Positions 16,326 through 24,195 of a stretch of 25,036 bases of DNA are shown piece by piece; position 1 is the stretch's first letter; every line of letters starts with the position of its first letter. This DNA is from DATLZC01 sp037444005. Its GTDB lineage: Bacteria > Chloroflexota > Dehalococcoidia > DSTF01 > JACRBR01. The position numbers and the translations under genes were made by a program. Location: positions 1 through 25,036 of the forward strand of contig JBBING010000030.1 in NCBI GenBank assembly GCA_037444005.1, in the 5' to 3' direction. The notes below the pieces were generated by a model. The model saw nothing but the letters and a program-made list of their open reading frames with translations. It did no database searches and had not been told where the DNA came from.

Positions 16326-16948
16326 CCGAACGGCCGCTGACCGGACGCCGGGTGTTGTTTCTCGGGGCTGAGGGCCCGCACGGCCGGCGGATCGCCGTCG
16401 CGCTGGGCGAGGCCGGCGCTTCGGTGGAGCTGGCGTCGCTCTCCTGCGGGACGAAGGCGGAGTTCGCGCTGCACTCCATCGCGAACGAATTCTGGGCGTT
16501 CGGGGGCTCGGCGGAGGTGCGGCTCGCGGACCTGCTCGACTCCGGAACCATGGCCGCGCTCGCGGACGCGAGCCAGGCGGACACCGTCGTGACGCACGTC
16601 CTGCACGGGCCGGGGGCTGAGGACCCAAGGAATGCCGTGGTGCAGGTCGACACCTTCCTGTGGCGCCTCGCCGAGCGCAGGCCCGGCCTGGTCGTCGTGC
16701 AGGTCATTGGCGGTGACGCCGAAGTCGCGGGCTACCCTGTGGCAGCGGAGGAGCTGGTCGAACGAACCCGGCGCCTGTCCGAGCGAGGCCGGGCGGCGGC
16801 GTCCGTCGTCATCCTCGACGGCGGCATGCCCTCGGTGCTGCGGCCTCTCATGCCGCAGGAACGGTTCGACGTCCCCGACCCCGGCGACGCCGTGGTGTCG
16901 GCGGCCGCGCGTAAGCTGGACGGCCTCGCGCTCTACGTCGATCTGTAG
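16322..16948 (+). CDS. Rossmann-fold SDR-like protein with degenerate active site
   Basis: 208 aa. N-terminal RRVLFLGAEGPHGRRIAVALGEAGASVEL is a dinucleotide-binding beta-alpha-beta with a GxxGxxGR-like glycine pattern, and ADTVVTHVLHGPG and LVVVQVIGGDAE follow the strand order of SDRs. Where the catalytic YxxxK would be there is YPVAAEELV, so the lysine is missing, and the protein is shorter than typical SDRs (about 250). It may bind NAD(P) without SDR catalysis. Start overlaps the upstream nucleotidyltransferase stop (ATGA), so they are coupled. The gene ends only 8 bases from the convergent CaiB-family gene, with no terminator between them. Confidence 0.65.
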   Translation: MTERPLTGRRVLFLGAEGPHGRRIAVALGEAGASVELASLSCGTKAEFALHSIANEFWAFGGSAEVRLADLLDSGTMAALADASQADTVVTHVLHGPGAEDPRNAVVQVDTFLWRLAERRPGLVVVQVIGGDAEVAGYPVAAEELVERTRRLSERGRAAASVVILDGGMPSVLRPLMPQERFDVPDPGDAVVSAAARKLDGLALYVDL

Positions 16949-16956
16949 CGGGCCAG

Positions 16957-18207
16957 TCAGGCGTGGACGGCGGGGTCCGGCGTGTCGGCGATGACGCCTT
17001 CGGCCCTCAAACCGGCGACCTCGTCATCGGTAAGCCCCAGCAGCGTGCGGAAAACGTAGTCCTTGTGCTCGGCGAAGTTGGGCCCGGGTAGCCGCACGTG
17101 GCCGGGCGTCCGGCTGAAGCGCCACAGGGGTCCCTCCATGCGCCAGATTCCGGCCGGATCGTGAGCTACGGTCTCCCAGAAGCCTCTGGCCTCGAGATGC
17201 GGGTCGGCCATGAGCTCCGGGATGGTGAGCACCGGCGCGGCGTCTACGCCCGCGTCCTGCAGGGCCGCCGCCGCTTCGTAGTGAGTGCGGTTCCGCGTCC
17301 ACGATGCGATGGGCTCGTCGAGGTCGTGGCGGTGCTTCCAGCGCGAGACGACGTCCGCGAAGCGCTCGTCCCGGGCCAGCTCGGGACGCCCGATCACGTC
17401 GCAGAGGGCGGCGAACTCCGCATCCGAGCCCACCGCGATGGCGACCCAGGAATCCTCTCCGGCGCAAGGATAGACATCGTGCGGCGCCATCCAGGGGCGG
17501 TCGTTGGCGCGAGGGCCGGGCGAGGGATACCCCATCGACGCCGCCACGACGAATTCGCCGACGTGGTGGATGAGGTTCTCCCACTGGGCGACCTCGATCC
17601 ATTGCCCCTCACCCGTCAGGCGGCGGTGGACCAGGGCCAGCAGCGTCGCCGCCGCGGCCATGGCGCCCGCCATGGGGTCCCCGAAGGAGATGCCGGTCTT
17701 GTGCGGGCCCCGGTCGGGGTAGCCCGTCATGGCCGCGAGGCCCGCGAGTTGCTCGATATTCGTTCCGTACGCGAGGTGATGCGTTTGGGGCCCCGTCTTC
17801 CCGTGGCTCGGCATCGAGACCAGGATGATGTCCGGCTTCACCGAGCGGAGGGTTTCGTACCCGAGGCCGAGGTTGTCGAGGACGTCCGCGCGATAGTTCT
17901 CCACCACGACGTCGGACAGCGCCACCAGCCGCAGGGCAAGCTCGCGGCCTCGGGGCAGGCTGAGGTCGATGGCGCACGCGAACTTGTTCCGGTTGTTGTG
18001 GTGGAAGAACGCCGATCGGTCGTATCCGCGCTCGACGTCGGAGCCCAGGAAATGCAGGGAGCGGAGCATGTCCCAGCTCCGGGCCGCCTCGATCTTGATG
18101 ACTTCGGCGCCGAGGTCGGCGAGCAGCCTGGTGCCCGAAGGTCCGGCCCACACCATCGTGAGGTCCAGCACGCGGATACCGGTGAGCGGCAGGCGGTACG
18201 GGTTCAT
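16957..18207 (-). CDS. CaiB/BaiF family CoA-transferase (copy 1)
   Basis: Class III CoA-transferase, 416 aa, moving CoA between carboxylic acids. N-terminus LTGIRVLDLTMVWAGPSGTRLLADLGAEVIKIE is the family's CoA-binding Rossmann start. YRADVLDNLGLGYETLRSVKPDIILVSMPSHGKTGP and AAMTGYPDRGPHKTGISFGDPMAG follow. The Asp in SFGDPMAG is at the position of the acyl-enzyme aspartate. The ATG at 18207 lies 10 bases after the stop of a second CaiB-like gene, so the two share a transcript and might pair as hetero-oligomer or act on different acids. Substrates cannot be deduced. Confidence 0.92.
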   Translation of the reverse strand: MNPYRLPLTGIRVLDLTMVWAGPSGTRLLADLGAEVIKIEAARSWDMLRSLHFLGSDVERGYDRSAFFHHNNRNKFACAIDLSLPRGRELALRLVALSDVVVENYRADVLDNLGLGYETLRSVKPDIILVSMPSHGKTGPQTHHLAYGTNIEQLAGLAAMTGYPDRGPHKTGISFGDPMAGAMAAAATLLALVHRRLTGEGQWIEVAQWENLIHHVGEFVVAASMGYPSPGPRANDRPWMAPHDVYPCAGEDSWVAIAVGSDAEFAALCDVIGRPELARDERFADVVSRWKHRHDLDEPIASWTRNRTHYEAAAALQDAGVDAAPVLTIPELMADPHLEARGFWETVAHDPAGIWRMEGPLWRFSRTPGHVRLPGPNFAEHKDYVFRTLLGLTDDEVAGLRAEGVIADTPDPAVHA

Positions 18208-18217
18208 CGGCCGTCCC

Positions 18218-19423
18218 TCACACGATGCCCTGCTGGCGCAGCGTGACGATCTGGCGCGGCGACAGGCCGAGGATGTCGCGCAAGACGTCGTCCGTGTCGG
18301 CGCCGAGACGGGGCGCTGGCCTGACGGAGCCCGGCGTGGCGGACATGCGCGCGGGCGGGCCGGGATAGTGGATGCGTCCCGCGTCTGGATGCTCCACTTC
18401 ATGGAAGAAGCCCCGCGCCGCGAGGTGGTCGTCCGCGAGCAGGTCCTCGATGGTGTTGACGGGCGAGACAGGCGCGCGGGCCTCGCCCGCGGTCCGATAG
18501 GCCTCGCGCTTGGTTACCGACGCGGCCCAGGCGTAGAACTGCGCCATCAGTTCGTCGTCGTGACTCAGGCGCGCCCGGTTGTCTTTGAAGCGCTCGTCCT
18601 CCAGCATCCATTCGGCGTTCATCGCCTTCGCGAGCTGGGGGAAGTTCTTCTGCATGCAATGGATGCCGATATAGCCGTCCTTCGCCGGATAGATGCCGAT
18701 GACGGCGGAGACGTGGTTGCCTCGACGCTTGGTCAGGGGCAGCGCGCCCCGGTAAGCGTAGTCGGGGAGGAAGGCTTCGAGGACGGCCGCCTGGACCTCT
18801 TGCGCTGCCACTTCCACGACCTGCCCGATCTCGAAGCGCATCGTCGTGAACAGGCCGGCGACGGTGGCGCCGAATGCGTGAAGTCCGGCCTGATACTCCG
18901 CTTGCAGCCCCGCCGTGGCGATCGGCGGCCGGTCGGGGTCGCCCGTGATGTAGTGCTGGCCGCCGACGGCGAACGCGGTCAGGTTCGACCACCGGCGGTT
19001 CGCCCAAGGCCCGCTCCGGCCGTACGCCGTCACGGAGGTGACGATGGCCCGAGGGTTGGCCTCGAGGAACGCCTCGGCGGTGAGGCCCAGGCGCTCCGCT
19101 GACGCAGGGGTGAGGTCGGTCACGATGGCGTCGGCGTATTCGGCGAGAGCGAGCGCGATGCGGGCGCCGGTGTGCGTGTCCCATTGGAGGGTCAGGCTGC
19201 GCTTGCCTGCGTTCAAGAACAGGTGCAGCGCGCCGGTCTCGGGGTGCGGCGCGCCGCTTGCGAACGGCCCGCATCGCCGGACGGGGTCACCTCGCCCGGG
19301 GCGCTCCGCCTTGATGACGTCGGCCCCGTAGAGCGCGAGCAGTCGGCCGCATGCCGCCCCGGCGGGCGTCTCGCACAGTTCGAGCACGCGGTAGCCGCCC
19401 AGAGGTCCCGTGGGCTCTGTCAT
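18218..19423 (-). CDS. CaiB/BaiF family CoA-transferase (copy 2, Asp to Glu at the catalytic position)
   Basis: 401 aa, same family as the gene after it: LGGYRVLELCETPAGAACGRLLALYGADVIKAERPGRGD, TSVTAYGRSGPWANRRWSNLTAFAVGG, YITGDPDRPP. Where the first copy has the catalytic Asp (GDPMAG), this one reads AGLQAEYQAGLHA, so the aligned residue seems to be Glu. This is an eye alignment. If correct, the protein may be slow, inactive, or rely on the partner. The ATG at 19423 is preceded by a long leader with a promoter at 19500-19528. Copies 1 and 2 are clearly diverged and not a recent duplication. Confidence 0.9.
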   Translation of the reverse strand: MTEPTGPLGGYRVLELCETPAGAACGRLLALYGADVIKAERPGRGDPVRRCGPFASGAPHPETGALHLFLNAGKRSLTLQWDTHTGARIALALAEYADAIVTDLTPASAERLGLTAEAFLEANPRAIVTSVTAYGRSGPWANRRWSNLTAFAVGGQHYITGDPDRPPIATAGLQAEYQAGLHAFGATVAGLFTTMRFEIGQVVEVAAQEVQAAVLEAFLPDYAYRGALPLTKRRGNHVSAVIGIYPAKDGYIGIHCMQKNFPQLAKAMNAEWMLEDERFKDNRARLSHDDELMAQFYAWAASVTKREAYRTAGEARAPVSPVNTIEDLLADDHLAARGFFHEVEHPDAGRIHYPGPPARMSATPGSVRPAPRLGADTDDVLRDILGLSPRQIVTLRQQGIV

Positions 19424-19474
19424 CGCCGCCTCTGACGCCCCATTGGGACGTCGGGTTCAACGAACGAAGAAAAT

Positions 19475-19492
19475 GGCCCGCGCGTCCGGGCC
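19475..19492 (-). terminator. GC hairpin: terminator of the upstream gene pair or 5' hairpin of the CaiB mRNA
   Basis: On the minus strand GGCCCG and CGGGCC form a 6-bp stem with a GACGCG-type loop, followed by ATTTTCTTC. This looks like a rho-independent terminator for the 21239-19552 gene pair. The predicted start of the CaiB promoter (about 19493) sits at its first base, so it would also cap the CaiB mRNA. Confidence 0.4.
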
Positions 19493-19499
19493 GATGCGC

Positions 19500-19528
19500 A
19501 TCGTAACAGCGGGTGCACCCTCGGGCAA
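19500..19528 (-). promoter_or_regulatory. Promoter of the CaiB operon with a palindrome in its spacer
   Basis: Minus strand: -35 TTGCCC (19523-19528), 17-base spacer, -10 TACGAT (19500-19505); four of six in each box. The spacer contains the perfect ten-base palindrome GGGTGCACCC (19511-19520), an ideal place for a repressor. Leader to the ATG at 19423 is about 70 bases. Confidence 0.4.
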
Positions 19529-19551
19529 ACCGACTGCCGCCGCCCGGAGCG

Positions 19552-20481
19552 TCAGGACCAGGGAAGCGGCCTGGGCTGCAGCGCGACGCGGACCTCCCCA
19601 TCGGCCAGCGCCAGCAGCAGGTCGAACGGCGCGTACAGGGTCGGCGAGATCGACCGCAGCGCGCTGCTCACGCCTTCGTGCTCGGCGAAGTAGACGATGG
19701 CCACGAACGCGACGACCCGCGCGTCAGCCTCGACGGACCCGAGCGCCTGCGCCGCCTCGTCGAGGCGTCGCCGCAAGAGGCGACGGATGGCGGCGCCGTC
19801 CGTCGGATCGAACGAGGGAGGCGCACCCACGATGACGAAACCGTCGCCCTCATCCAAGCGCTGCAGCGTCCACGAATCCCAGAGTTCGAATTCGACGGCG
19901 TGCCCCGTGTCGATCTGGGTCGCCAGTTGGGCGATGCGGTCGAACATGCTGTCGCGGGTCCGCTCGTCCAGCGGCGCCCGCTTGATAGCGGTTGTGTCCA
20001 GGACGAAGGTGCCGGAGACGCGCTCGGTGATGGCGGTCCAGTAGCGCCCCAAACCGCCAACTACCGACGCGTAGCCGCCTTCGTCGCGCGTCTTCGCGAG
20101 CCGGACCCGGGTGGGCAGCTCGACTTCCAGCCGCGCCCCTGGCGCGAGCGGAGCGCCCGCCACCGAGACGCGCCGGACGAAATCGGTCGCCGCCGGCTCC
20201 TCCGAGGGCAGGTCGGCCCCGGGAGGCATCCAGAGCAGATACGGCCCCCGAAGGCTCGCCCGGATCCGCTCGGCCATCTCCGTCCAGCGCGCGTTCCAGT
20301 CGTCGTCCTCCTCCCACAGTCGCGCCACCGCCATCGCGACCCGGGCGCCCCCGGCTTCAGCGACGAAGACGTTCGGGCGATCGGGCGCCGCCTCCACGGA
20401 CGAGAGCGAGCGGCCGTGTTGGGCGGCCAGTTGCCGGAAGGCGAGACGGGCGGCGAAGGCGTCGAGCAGATCCGCGGCCAT
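19552..20481 (-). CDS. Uncharacterised 309-aa protein
   Basis: I do not recognise this protein. It is soluble, acidic to neutral, with no signal peptide or membrane helix. It opens with a helical segment (MAADLLDAFAARLAFRQLAAQHG), then alternating strands and helices including a WEEDDDWNARWTEMAERIR stretch rich in Trp and acidic residues, GGLGRYWTAITERVSGTFVLDTTAIKR, a helical RRLLRRRLDEAAQALGS, and a last hydrophobic segment APFDLLLALADGEVRVALQ. Codon pattern is like its neighbours and it is free of shadow-ORF composition. The ATG at 20481 overlaps the stop of the upstream SDR by one base (TGATG), so it is translationally coupled to it. A role alongside that SDR is inference from this coupling. 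Confidence 0.75.
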   Translation of the reverse strand: MAADLLDAFAARLAFRQLAAQHGRSLSSVEAAPDRPNVFVAEAGGARVAMAVARLWEEDDDWNARWTEMAERIRASLRGPYLLWMPPGADLPSEEPAATDFVRRVSVAGAPLAPGARLEVELPTRVRLAKTRDEGGYASVVGGLGRYWTAITERVSGTFVLDTTAIKRAPLDERTRDSMFDRIAQLATQIDTGHAVEFELWDSWTLQRLDEGDGFVIVGAPPSFDPTDGAAIRRLLRRRLDEAAQALGSVEADARVVAFVAIVYFAEHEGVSSALRSISPTLYAPFDLLLALADGEVRVALQPRPLPWS

Positions 20482-21239
20482 CAGATGTTCGACCTGGTCT
20501 GTCCGCCGTCAACGTTGATGCACGCGCCGGTGACCCAGCTCGCGCGGTCGGAGCAGAGGAAGACGACGACGTTGGCGACCTCGTCGGCGCGGCCGAAGCG
20601 GCCCATGGCGATGTTCTCGCGAACGAAGCGCGCCATACCCTCGGGGTCTTCCTGCTGGCGCCGCCACCAGGAGCCCCCTTCGAAGCTGATGGATCCCGGG
20701 GCGACGGAGTTGACGCGGATGCCGTACCGCGCTTCCTGGAGCGCCAGATTCTTGGCGTGCGAGATCATCGCCGCCTTCATGGCGTTGTACGTCAGATAAC
20801 CGCCGGCTTCGCGTCCCCAGATGGAGGCGATGTGCACGATGACCCCGCGCCCGCGTTCTCGCATGTGCGGCAACACCGCCCGGCTGCAACGGGCGGCCGC
20901 GGCGATGTTGGCTGCATAGGCCCCGTCCCAGGCCTCCTCGCTGTCGCCGGGGAACGACCCCCCGGCGTTGTTGACGAGGATGTCGATGCGTCCGAACCGG
21001 GCGATGGTCTCGGCGAGCAACCGCTCGACGTCCTCCGGCCTGGTGACGTCGGCGACCACGGCGAGCGCCTCGACGCCTTTCGAGCGAACCTCCGCCGCCG
21101 TCTCTCGCAGCCGTTCTTCCCCGCGGGCGCAGAGGACCACGTGGCACCCCTCGTCGGCGAGGCCGAGGGCGATGGCCCTGCCGAGTCCGCGGCTCGAGCC
21201 CGTCACGATGGCCACCCTGTCGCGCAGTCCGAGGTCCAT
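20481..21239 (-). CDS. SDR family oxidoreductase, FabG-type
   Basis: 252 aa classical short-chain dehydrogenase. Cofactor motif TGSSRGLGRAIALGLA, the residues after strand 2 reading LCARGEERL (an Arg here favours NADP), VADVTRPEDV, NNAGGS, catalytic Ser in HIASIWG, and Tyr/Lys in YLTYNAMKAA. C-terminus VTGACINVDGGQ is diagnostic of the FabG-like group. Likely reduces or oxidises a 3-oxo/3-hydroxy acyl or other secondary alcohol. Position among acyl-CoA genes suggests metabolism rather than core fatty acid synthesis. It leads the pair with the unknown 309-aa gene. Confidence 0.94.
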   Translation of the reverse strand: MDLGLRDRVAIVTGSSRGLGRAIALGLADEGCHVVLCARGEERLRETAAEVRSKGVEALAVVADVTRPEDVERLLAETIARFGRIDILVNNAGGSFPGDSEEAWDGAYAANIAAAARCSRAVLPHMRERGRGVIVHIASIWGREAGGYLTYNAMKAAMISHAKNLALQEARYGIRVNSVAPGSISFEGGSWWRRQQEDPEGMARFVRENIAMGRFGRADEVANVVVFLCSDRASWVTGACINVDGGQTRSNI

Positions 21240-21306
21240 GCGCCCACGATGGTAGCAGGGCGAACGGTGCTGCGCATCGGCCCCGGGGGCGAAGAGCGCC
21301 AGAGCG

Positions 21307-23142
21307 TCAGTCCGCTGTCTCCTCGGGCGACTCGGCGGTCACGAACAACGTCTCCGCGGCGCGCGCCGTGGCCTCGCGCAGCGACCGCACGGCCTCTTCG
21401 AGAGCTTCGGGTTCACGTACGGGAGCAGAGCACGCTCGGCCGTAGCAGACGTAGGCGGCGGGCGACGGCGTCGCGGGCAGCGACGCGCGTTCGAGGAGAT
21501 CGGCGTCGCGACGGGGGTCGAGGGTCTGCACCGTGCGGTCTGGTTCCGCGAGCCGGAGCGCGGCGGCGCGCAGAGCTTCGGCCTCGGACCCGGCGCCGAC
21601 GACCACGATGTCCGGGCCGGGATGCAGCAGGCGGTCCACCGCTTCGGCGTACCCCGCGGCGAAGATACCGAGCGTCTCCTGATGGCCGGCGAAGAAGGCG
21701 AGCGCTCGCGTGGCGCTGTCGAGGAGGCGCTCGTCCCGGAGCCAGCGGCCCAGACGCATGAGAGCGATGGCCGCGGCGGCGTGTTCACCGATATGCTTCT
21801 GCGCGAGGTCCAGCCGCCCGAGCCGTTCGGCGTCGGGCGCGATGTCCCAGAATCCTCCCCGCTCGACGTCTTCGAAGCGCTCCCGTATGAAGGCGACGAC
21901 CTCGATGGCACGGTCGAGCTGATCGCGGCGCCCCGTGACCTCGTGTGCGTCGAGCAACGCGCCGGCGAACAGAGCATGGTCCGCGAACACGCCGAACACG
22001 CCCGGCTCGCCGTCTCGCCAGGAGCGCGCGAGGCCGCGGCGGGGCTGCCAGAGATGCGTCCACATCCAGTCGAGCGCCCGCTCCGCGCGGTGCGCCAGCT
22101 CGGGCCGGTCCAGCGTCCATGAGGCGTCGAGGCACGCGCTCGCGGCCAGCGCGCACCAGCCGGCGTAGACGCGGCGGTCCACGAACGGCGCCGGACGGCG
22201 TCGCCGCTCTTCATCCGTGAGGCGGTAGAACTCCTCGTCGGCGTCCTGACTGCCGTAGAACACTCCTGTCTCCGGGTCGGAGAGCCAGGCGTCTAAGTAC
22301 GCGAGCGTACGCTCCGCGAAGGAGCGATGCTCGGGGTCGCCCGTCGTCCGGTACAGCCGCAGGAGCGTCCGGAGGAGCCCGGCGTTGTCCTCCAGCATCT
22401 TCTCGAAGTGGGGGACCGACCAGTCGCGCGTCGTGGAGTACCGGAAGAATCCACCCCAGACGTGGTCATACGTGCCGCCGCGGCACATCTGCTGCAGCGT
22501 CTTGCGCGCCATGTGCAGCAGATCGGGGTCGCGGCGCCGCCCGTACATGTGGAGCAGCAGCTCGATGGCGTCGACGTGGGGGAACTTGGGCTCGGCACCG
22601 AACCCGCCGAAGACCGGGTCGTACTGGTCCGCCACCGCCACGAGGACGTCTTCGACGATCTGGTCCGACAGCTCTCCAGCTGGCCCCATGCTCGCGACAG
22701 CCGCGCGGCGCCGCTCGCGGAGCTCGCCCACTTTGGTCGCGATGTCGTCGCGATGCTCGCGGTAGTAGGTCGACACCTGCTCCAGCGCCTGGCGCATCTG
22801 CTCGGGAGGGACGTACGTCAGTCCGGCGATGAGCTCGCCGTCGGGCGTGAGAAACGCCGTGGTGGGCCAGCCGCCCTGGTTGTAGCGCGCGTTCACGTCG
22901 GGGCGCTCGTCGTTGTCGACCCGGATCGGGACGAACCGCTCGTTGATCAGGCGGATGACCTCCTCGTCCGAATACGACGTCTCGTCCATGACGTGGCACC
23001 AGTGGCACCAGACGGCGGAGATGCTCAGGAGAATGGGGGCGTCCCGGTGCGCGGCCTCCGCGAACGCCTCGGGGCCCCACGGGCGCCAGCCGATTTCGTG
23101 AGCGCGGTTTGGACGCGGCGAGAAGTGGAACGACGCGGACAT
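21307..23142 (-). CDS. DUF255 thioredoxin-like / six-hairpin glycosidase-like protein (YyaL, SSP411 type)
   Basis: 611 aa. The N-terminal thioredoxin-like domain (DUF255) has the WCHWCHVM motif at residues 45-52 with CxxC at 46-49, then INERFVPIRVDNDERPDVNARYNQGGWPTTAFLTPDG. The rest is an alpha/alpha toroid: FGGFGAEPKFPH, GGTYDHVWGGFFRYSTTRDWSVPHFEKMLEDNA, and QDADEEFYRL, all matching the SPATA20/YyaL family. Function is not firmly established. A redox role and a sugar-binding toroid are suggested by the domains. Somewhat short against the usual 650-690. ATG at 23142 chosen because homology starts at MSASFHFSPRPN; the frame runs on upstream. The gap of 67 bases before the downstream SDR gene holds only a weak -10. 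Confidence 0.93.
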   Translation of the reverse strand: MSASFHFSPRPNRAHEIGWRPWGPEAFAEAAHRDAPILLSISAVWCHWCHVMDETSYSDEEVIRLINERFVPIRVDNDERPDVNARYNQGGWPTTAFLTPDGELIAGLTYVPPEQMRQALEQVSTYYREHRDDIATKVGELRERRRAAVASMGPAGELSDQIVEDVLVAVADQYDPVFGGFGAEPKFPHVDAIELLLHMYGRRRDPDLLHMARKTLQQMCRGGTYDHVWGGFFRYSTTRDWSVPHFEKMLEDNAGLLRTLLRLYRTTGDPEHRSFAERTLAYLDAWLSDPETGVFYGSQDADEEFYRLTDEERRRRPAPFVDRRVYAGWCALAASACLDASWTLDRPELAHRAERALDWMWTHLWQPRRGLARSWRDGEPGVFGVFADHALFAGALLDAHEVTGRRDQLDRAIEVVAFIRERFEDVERGGFWDIAPDAERLGRLDLAQKHIGEHAAAAIALMRLGRWLRDERLLDSATRALAFFAGHQETLGIFAAGYAEAVDRLLHPGPDIVVVGAGSEAEALRAAALRLAEPDRTVQTLDPRRDADLLERASLPATPSPAAYVCYGRACSAPVREPEALEEAVRSLREATARAAETLFVTAESPEETAD

Positions 23143-23216
23143 GGCGACCCCCGTTCGAGCGGCTTCGACCGTCGCCTCCAGCTTATCAGGACTGCGCGGC
23201 GCGAGGCGTGTCCGCT

Positions 23217-23744
23217 TCAGATGGGCGTGGTCCTGAGCCCCTGCAGCGTCCGCAGGTGGTGCGCCTCGCCCAGATGGATGAAGCCGTGATTGATGATGAC
23301 CTGCCGCAATCCCGTGGCCATAGGGATGTCGCCGAACGGCATGATCCTCACCGTCTGCCCCAACGAGGCCTCGTCGAGCCCGTCGAGCCAGTCCATGGTC
23401 GCCTGCCATACCTTGCGTTGGTACTCCATCCACTGTTCGACGGGCGGCAGCCGCAACTTCGCCGCCTCCTCAGGCGTCATGCCCGTGCCTTGAGCGGTGC
23501 GATGCAGGGCGAACCGCTGGTCGTACTCGCCCTGGAGCCAGACGGTCGGCGTCCGGTTCCGGAAGATGAACTGCACGAGGTTGTCTTCCGTGCGGACCAC
23601 GTGCCAGGCGAGGAAGCCGATGTGGTTGCCCTTCCCGTTCGGGATAAAGTGGAGCTGTTCGGGCGTGAGATCGGCGATGGCGTCATCCCACCAGGCGTGG
23701 AGCTGCTCGAGCGATTCGCGGGCGAAATCGATGAGTGCGGACAT
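23217..23744 (-). CDS. DinB family protein
   Basis: 175 aa four-helix-bundle protein of the DinB/YfiT type. The metal-binding histidines are visible: His48 in FLAWHVVRTEDN, and His153 and His157 in INHGFIHLGEAHHL. Members are metal-dependent, often thiol S-transferases using mycothiol, bacillithiol or another cofactor; many are uncharacterised. The ATG at 23744 has a good GGAGGA six bases upstream. Longer upstream frames are only open noncoding sequence. DUF255 follows 74 bases downstream on the same strand, so the two may be cotranscribed. Confidence 0.9.
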   Translation of the reverse strand: MSALIDFARESLEQLHAWWDDAIADLTPEQLHFIPNGKGNHIGFLAWHVVRTEDNLVQFIFRNRTPTVWLQGEYDQRFALHRTAQGTGMTPEEAAKLRLPPVEQWMEYQRKVWQATMDWLDGLDEASLGQTVRIMPFGDIPMATGLRQVIINHGFIHLGEAHHLRTLQGLRTTPI

Positions 23745-24112
23745 GGATTCCTCCACAAGCGATTCCAGCGGTCGGAGCGCAGCATACGGCGGCCAGTCGG
23801 CAGCATCCAGCCCCCGCGGGACGGCGCGAGGCGGCGCACACAGCTCCCGCCGCCTTCGTTCGCCGCATCGGCGGGCCTTTACGCCGGCAATGAGCGGCCC
23901 GATGCCGGTCGCGCCGGTGCGCCCGTAGTCGACCTTCGCTTGTGACCCGGTGACTGGCCTGGTGACGAGCGCTCGTTGCGGGGAAGTCCGGGACGGGACA
24001 GAAGCGCTCACGTTCACCCGTCCGAATGCTGGCCGGGTCCATGCGGTTACGCCGCCGCGATGCGGGTGGCTGTCAGATTGGGTGTCAGCGGATCCAAATG
24101 TCACAAGACGAG
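23745..24112. other. Intergenic region without a recognisable gene
   Basis: About 370 bases between DinB and the tRNA terminator. Open frames on both strands cross it but have low-complexity Arg/Pro composition and no homologous look. The part just left of 23800 should hold the DinB promoter on the minus strand; a TATGCT near 23795 is the best -10, unconvincing. Three GTGAC words occur at 23942, 23950 and 23962, too few to call a repeat array. A CGAGCGCTCG palindrome lies at about 23966-23975. Confidence 0.5.
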
Positions 24113-24136
24113 AAAGCGGCCCGATCGGGCCGCTTT
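24113..24136 (-). terminator. Perfect palindromic terminator downstream of tRNA-Cys
   Basis: A 24-base perfect palindrome centred on GATC: AAAGCGGCCCGA / TCGGGCCGCTTT. The stem is ten or so base pairs around a GATC loop, with T-rich tails in both directions (TTTCTCGTCTT on minus, TTTTGAATCT on plus). It lies 14 bases beyond the CCA of the tRNA-Cys fragment, the expected place of that tRNA's terminator, and so marks this side as the native chromosome. Confidence 0.75.
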
Positions 24137-24150
24137 TGAATCTGAAAATC

Positions 24151-24194
24151 TGGAGGCGACGGCTGGATTCGAACCGGCGATCGGGGTTTTGCAG
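24151..24194 (-). tRNA. tRNA-Cys(GCA), 3' half only: attachment-site remnant
   Basis: Read on the minus strand: anticodon loop CTGCAAA (24188-24194, anticodon GCA), 3' side of the anticodon stem ACCCC, variable GATC, T arm GCCGG-TTCGAAT-CCAGC (one C-A mismatch), acceptor CGTCGCC, discriminator T, encoded CCA (24151-24153). GCA plus U73 identify cysteine. The 5' side is not a tRNA: the next bases TCGGA cannot form the anticodon stem with ACCCC and no D arm exists. The break falls exactly at the anticodon loop, a common crossover site of tyrosine integrases that use tRNA genes. It is non-functional as it stands. An intact copy should restore the tRNA at the other end of the element, beyond the window. 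Confidence 0.85.
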
Positions 24195-24195
24195 T

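Noticed and set aside
23169..23181. A 13-base match, CCGTCGCCTCCAG, to the 3' end of the tRNA-Cys fragment in opposite orientation
   Set aside because: It is too short, has no flanking similarity, and is in a GC-rich region; not supported as a second attachment site.
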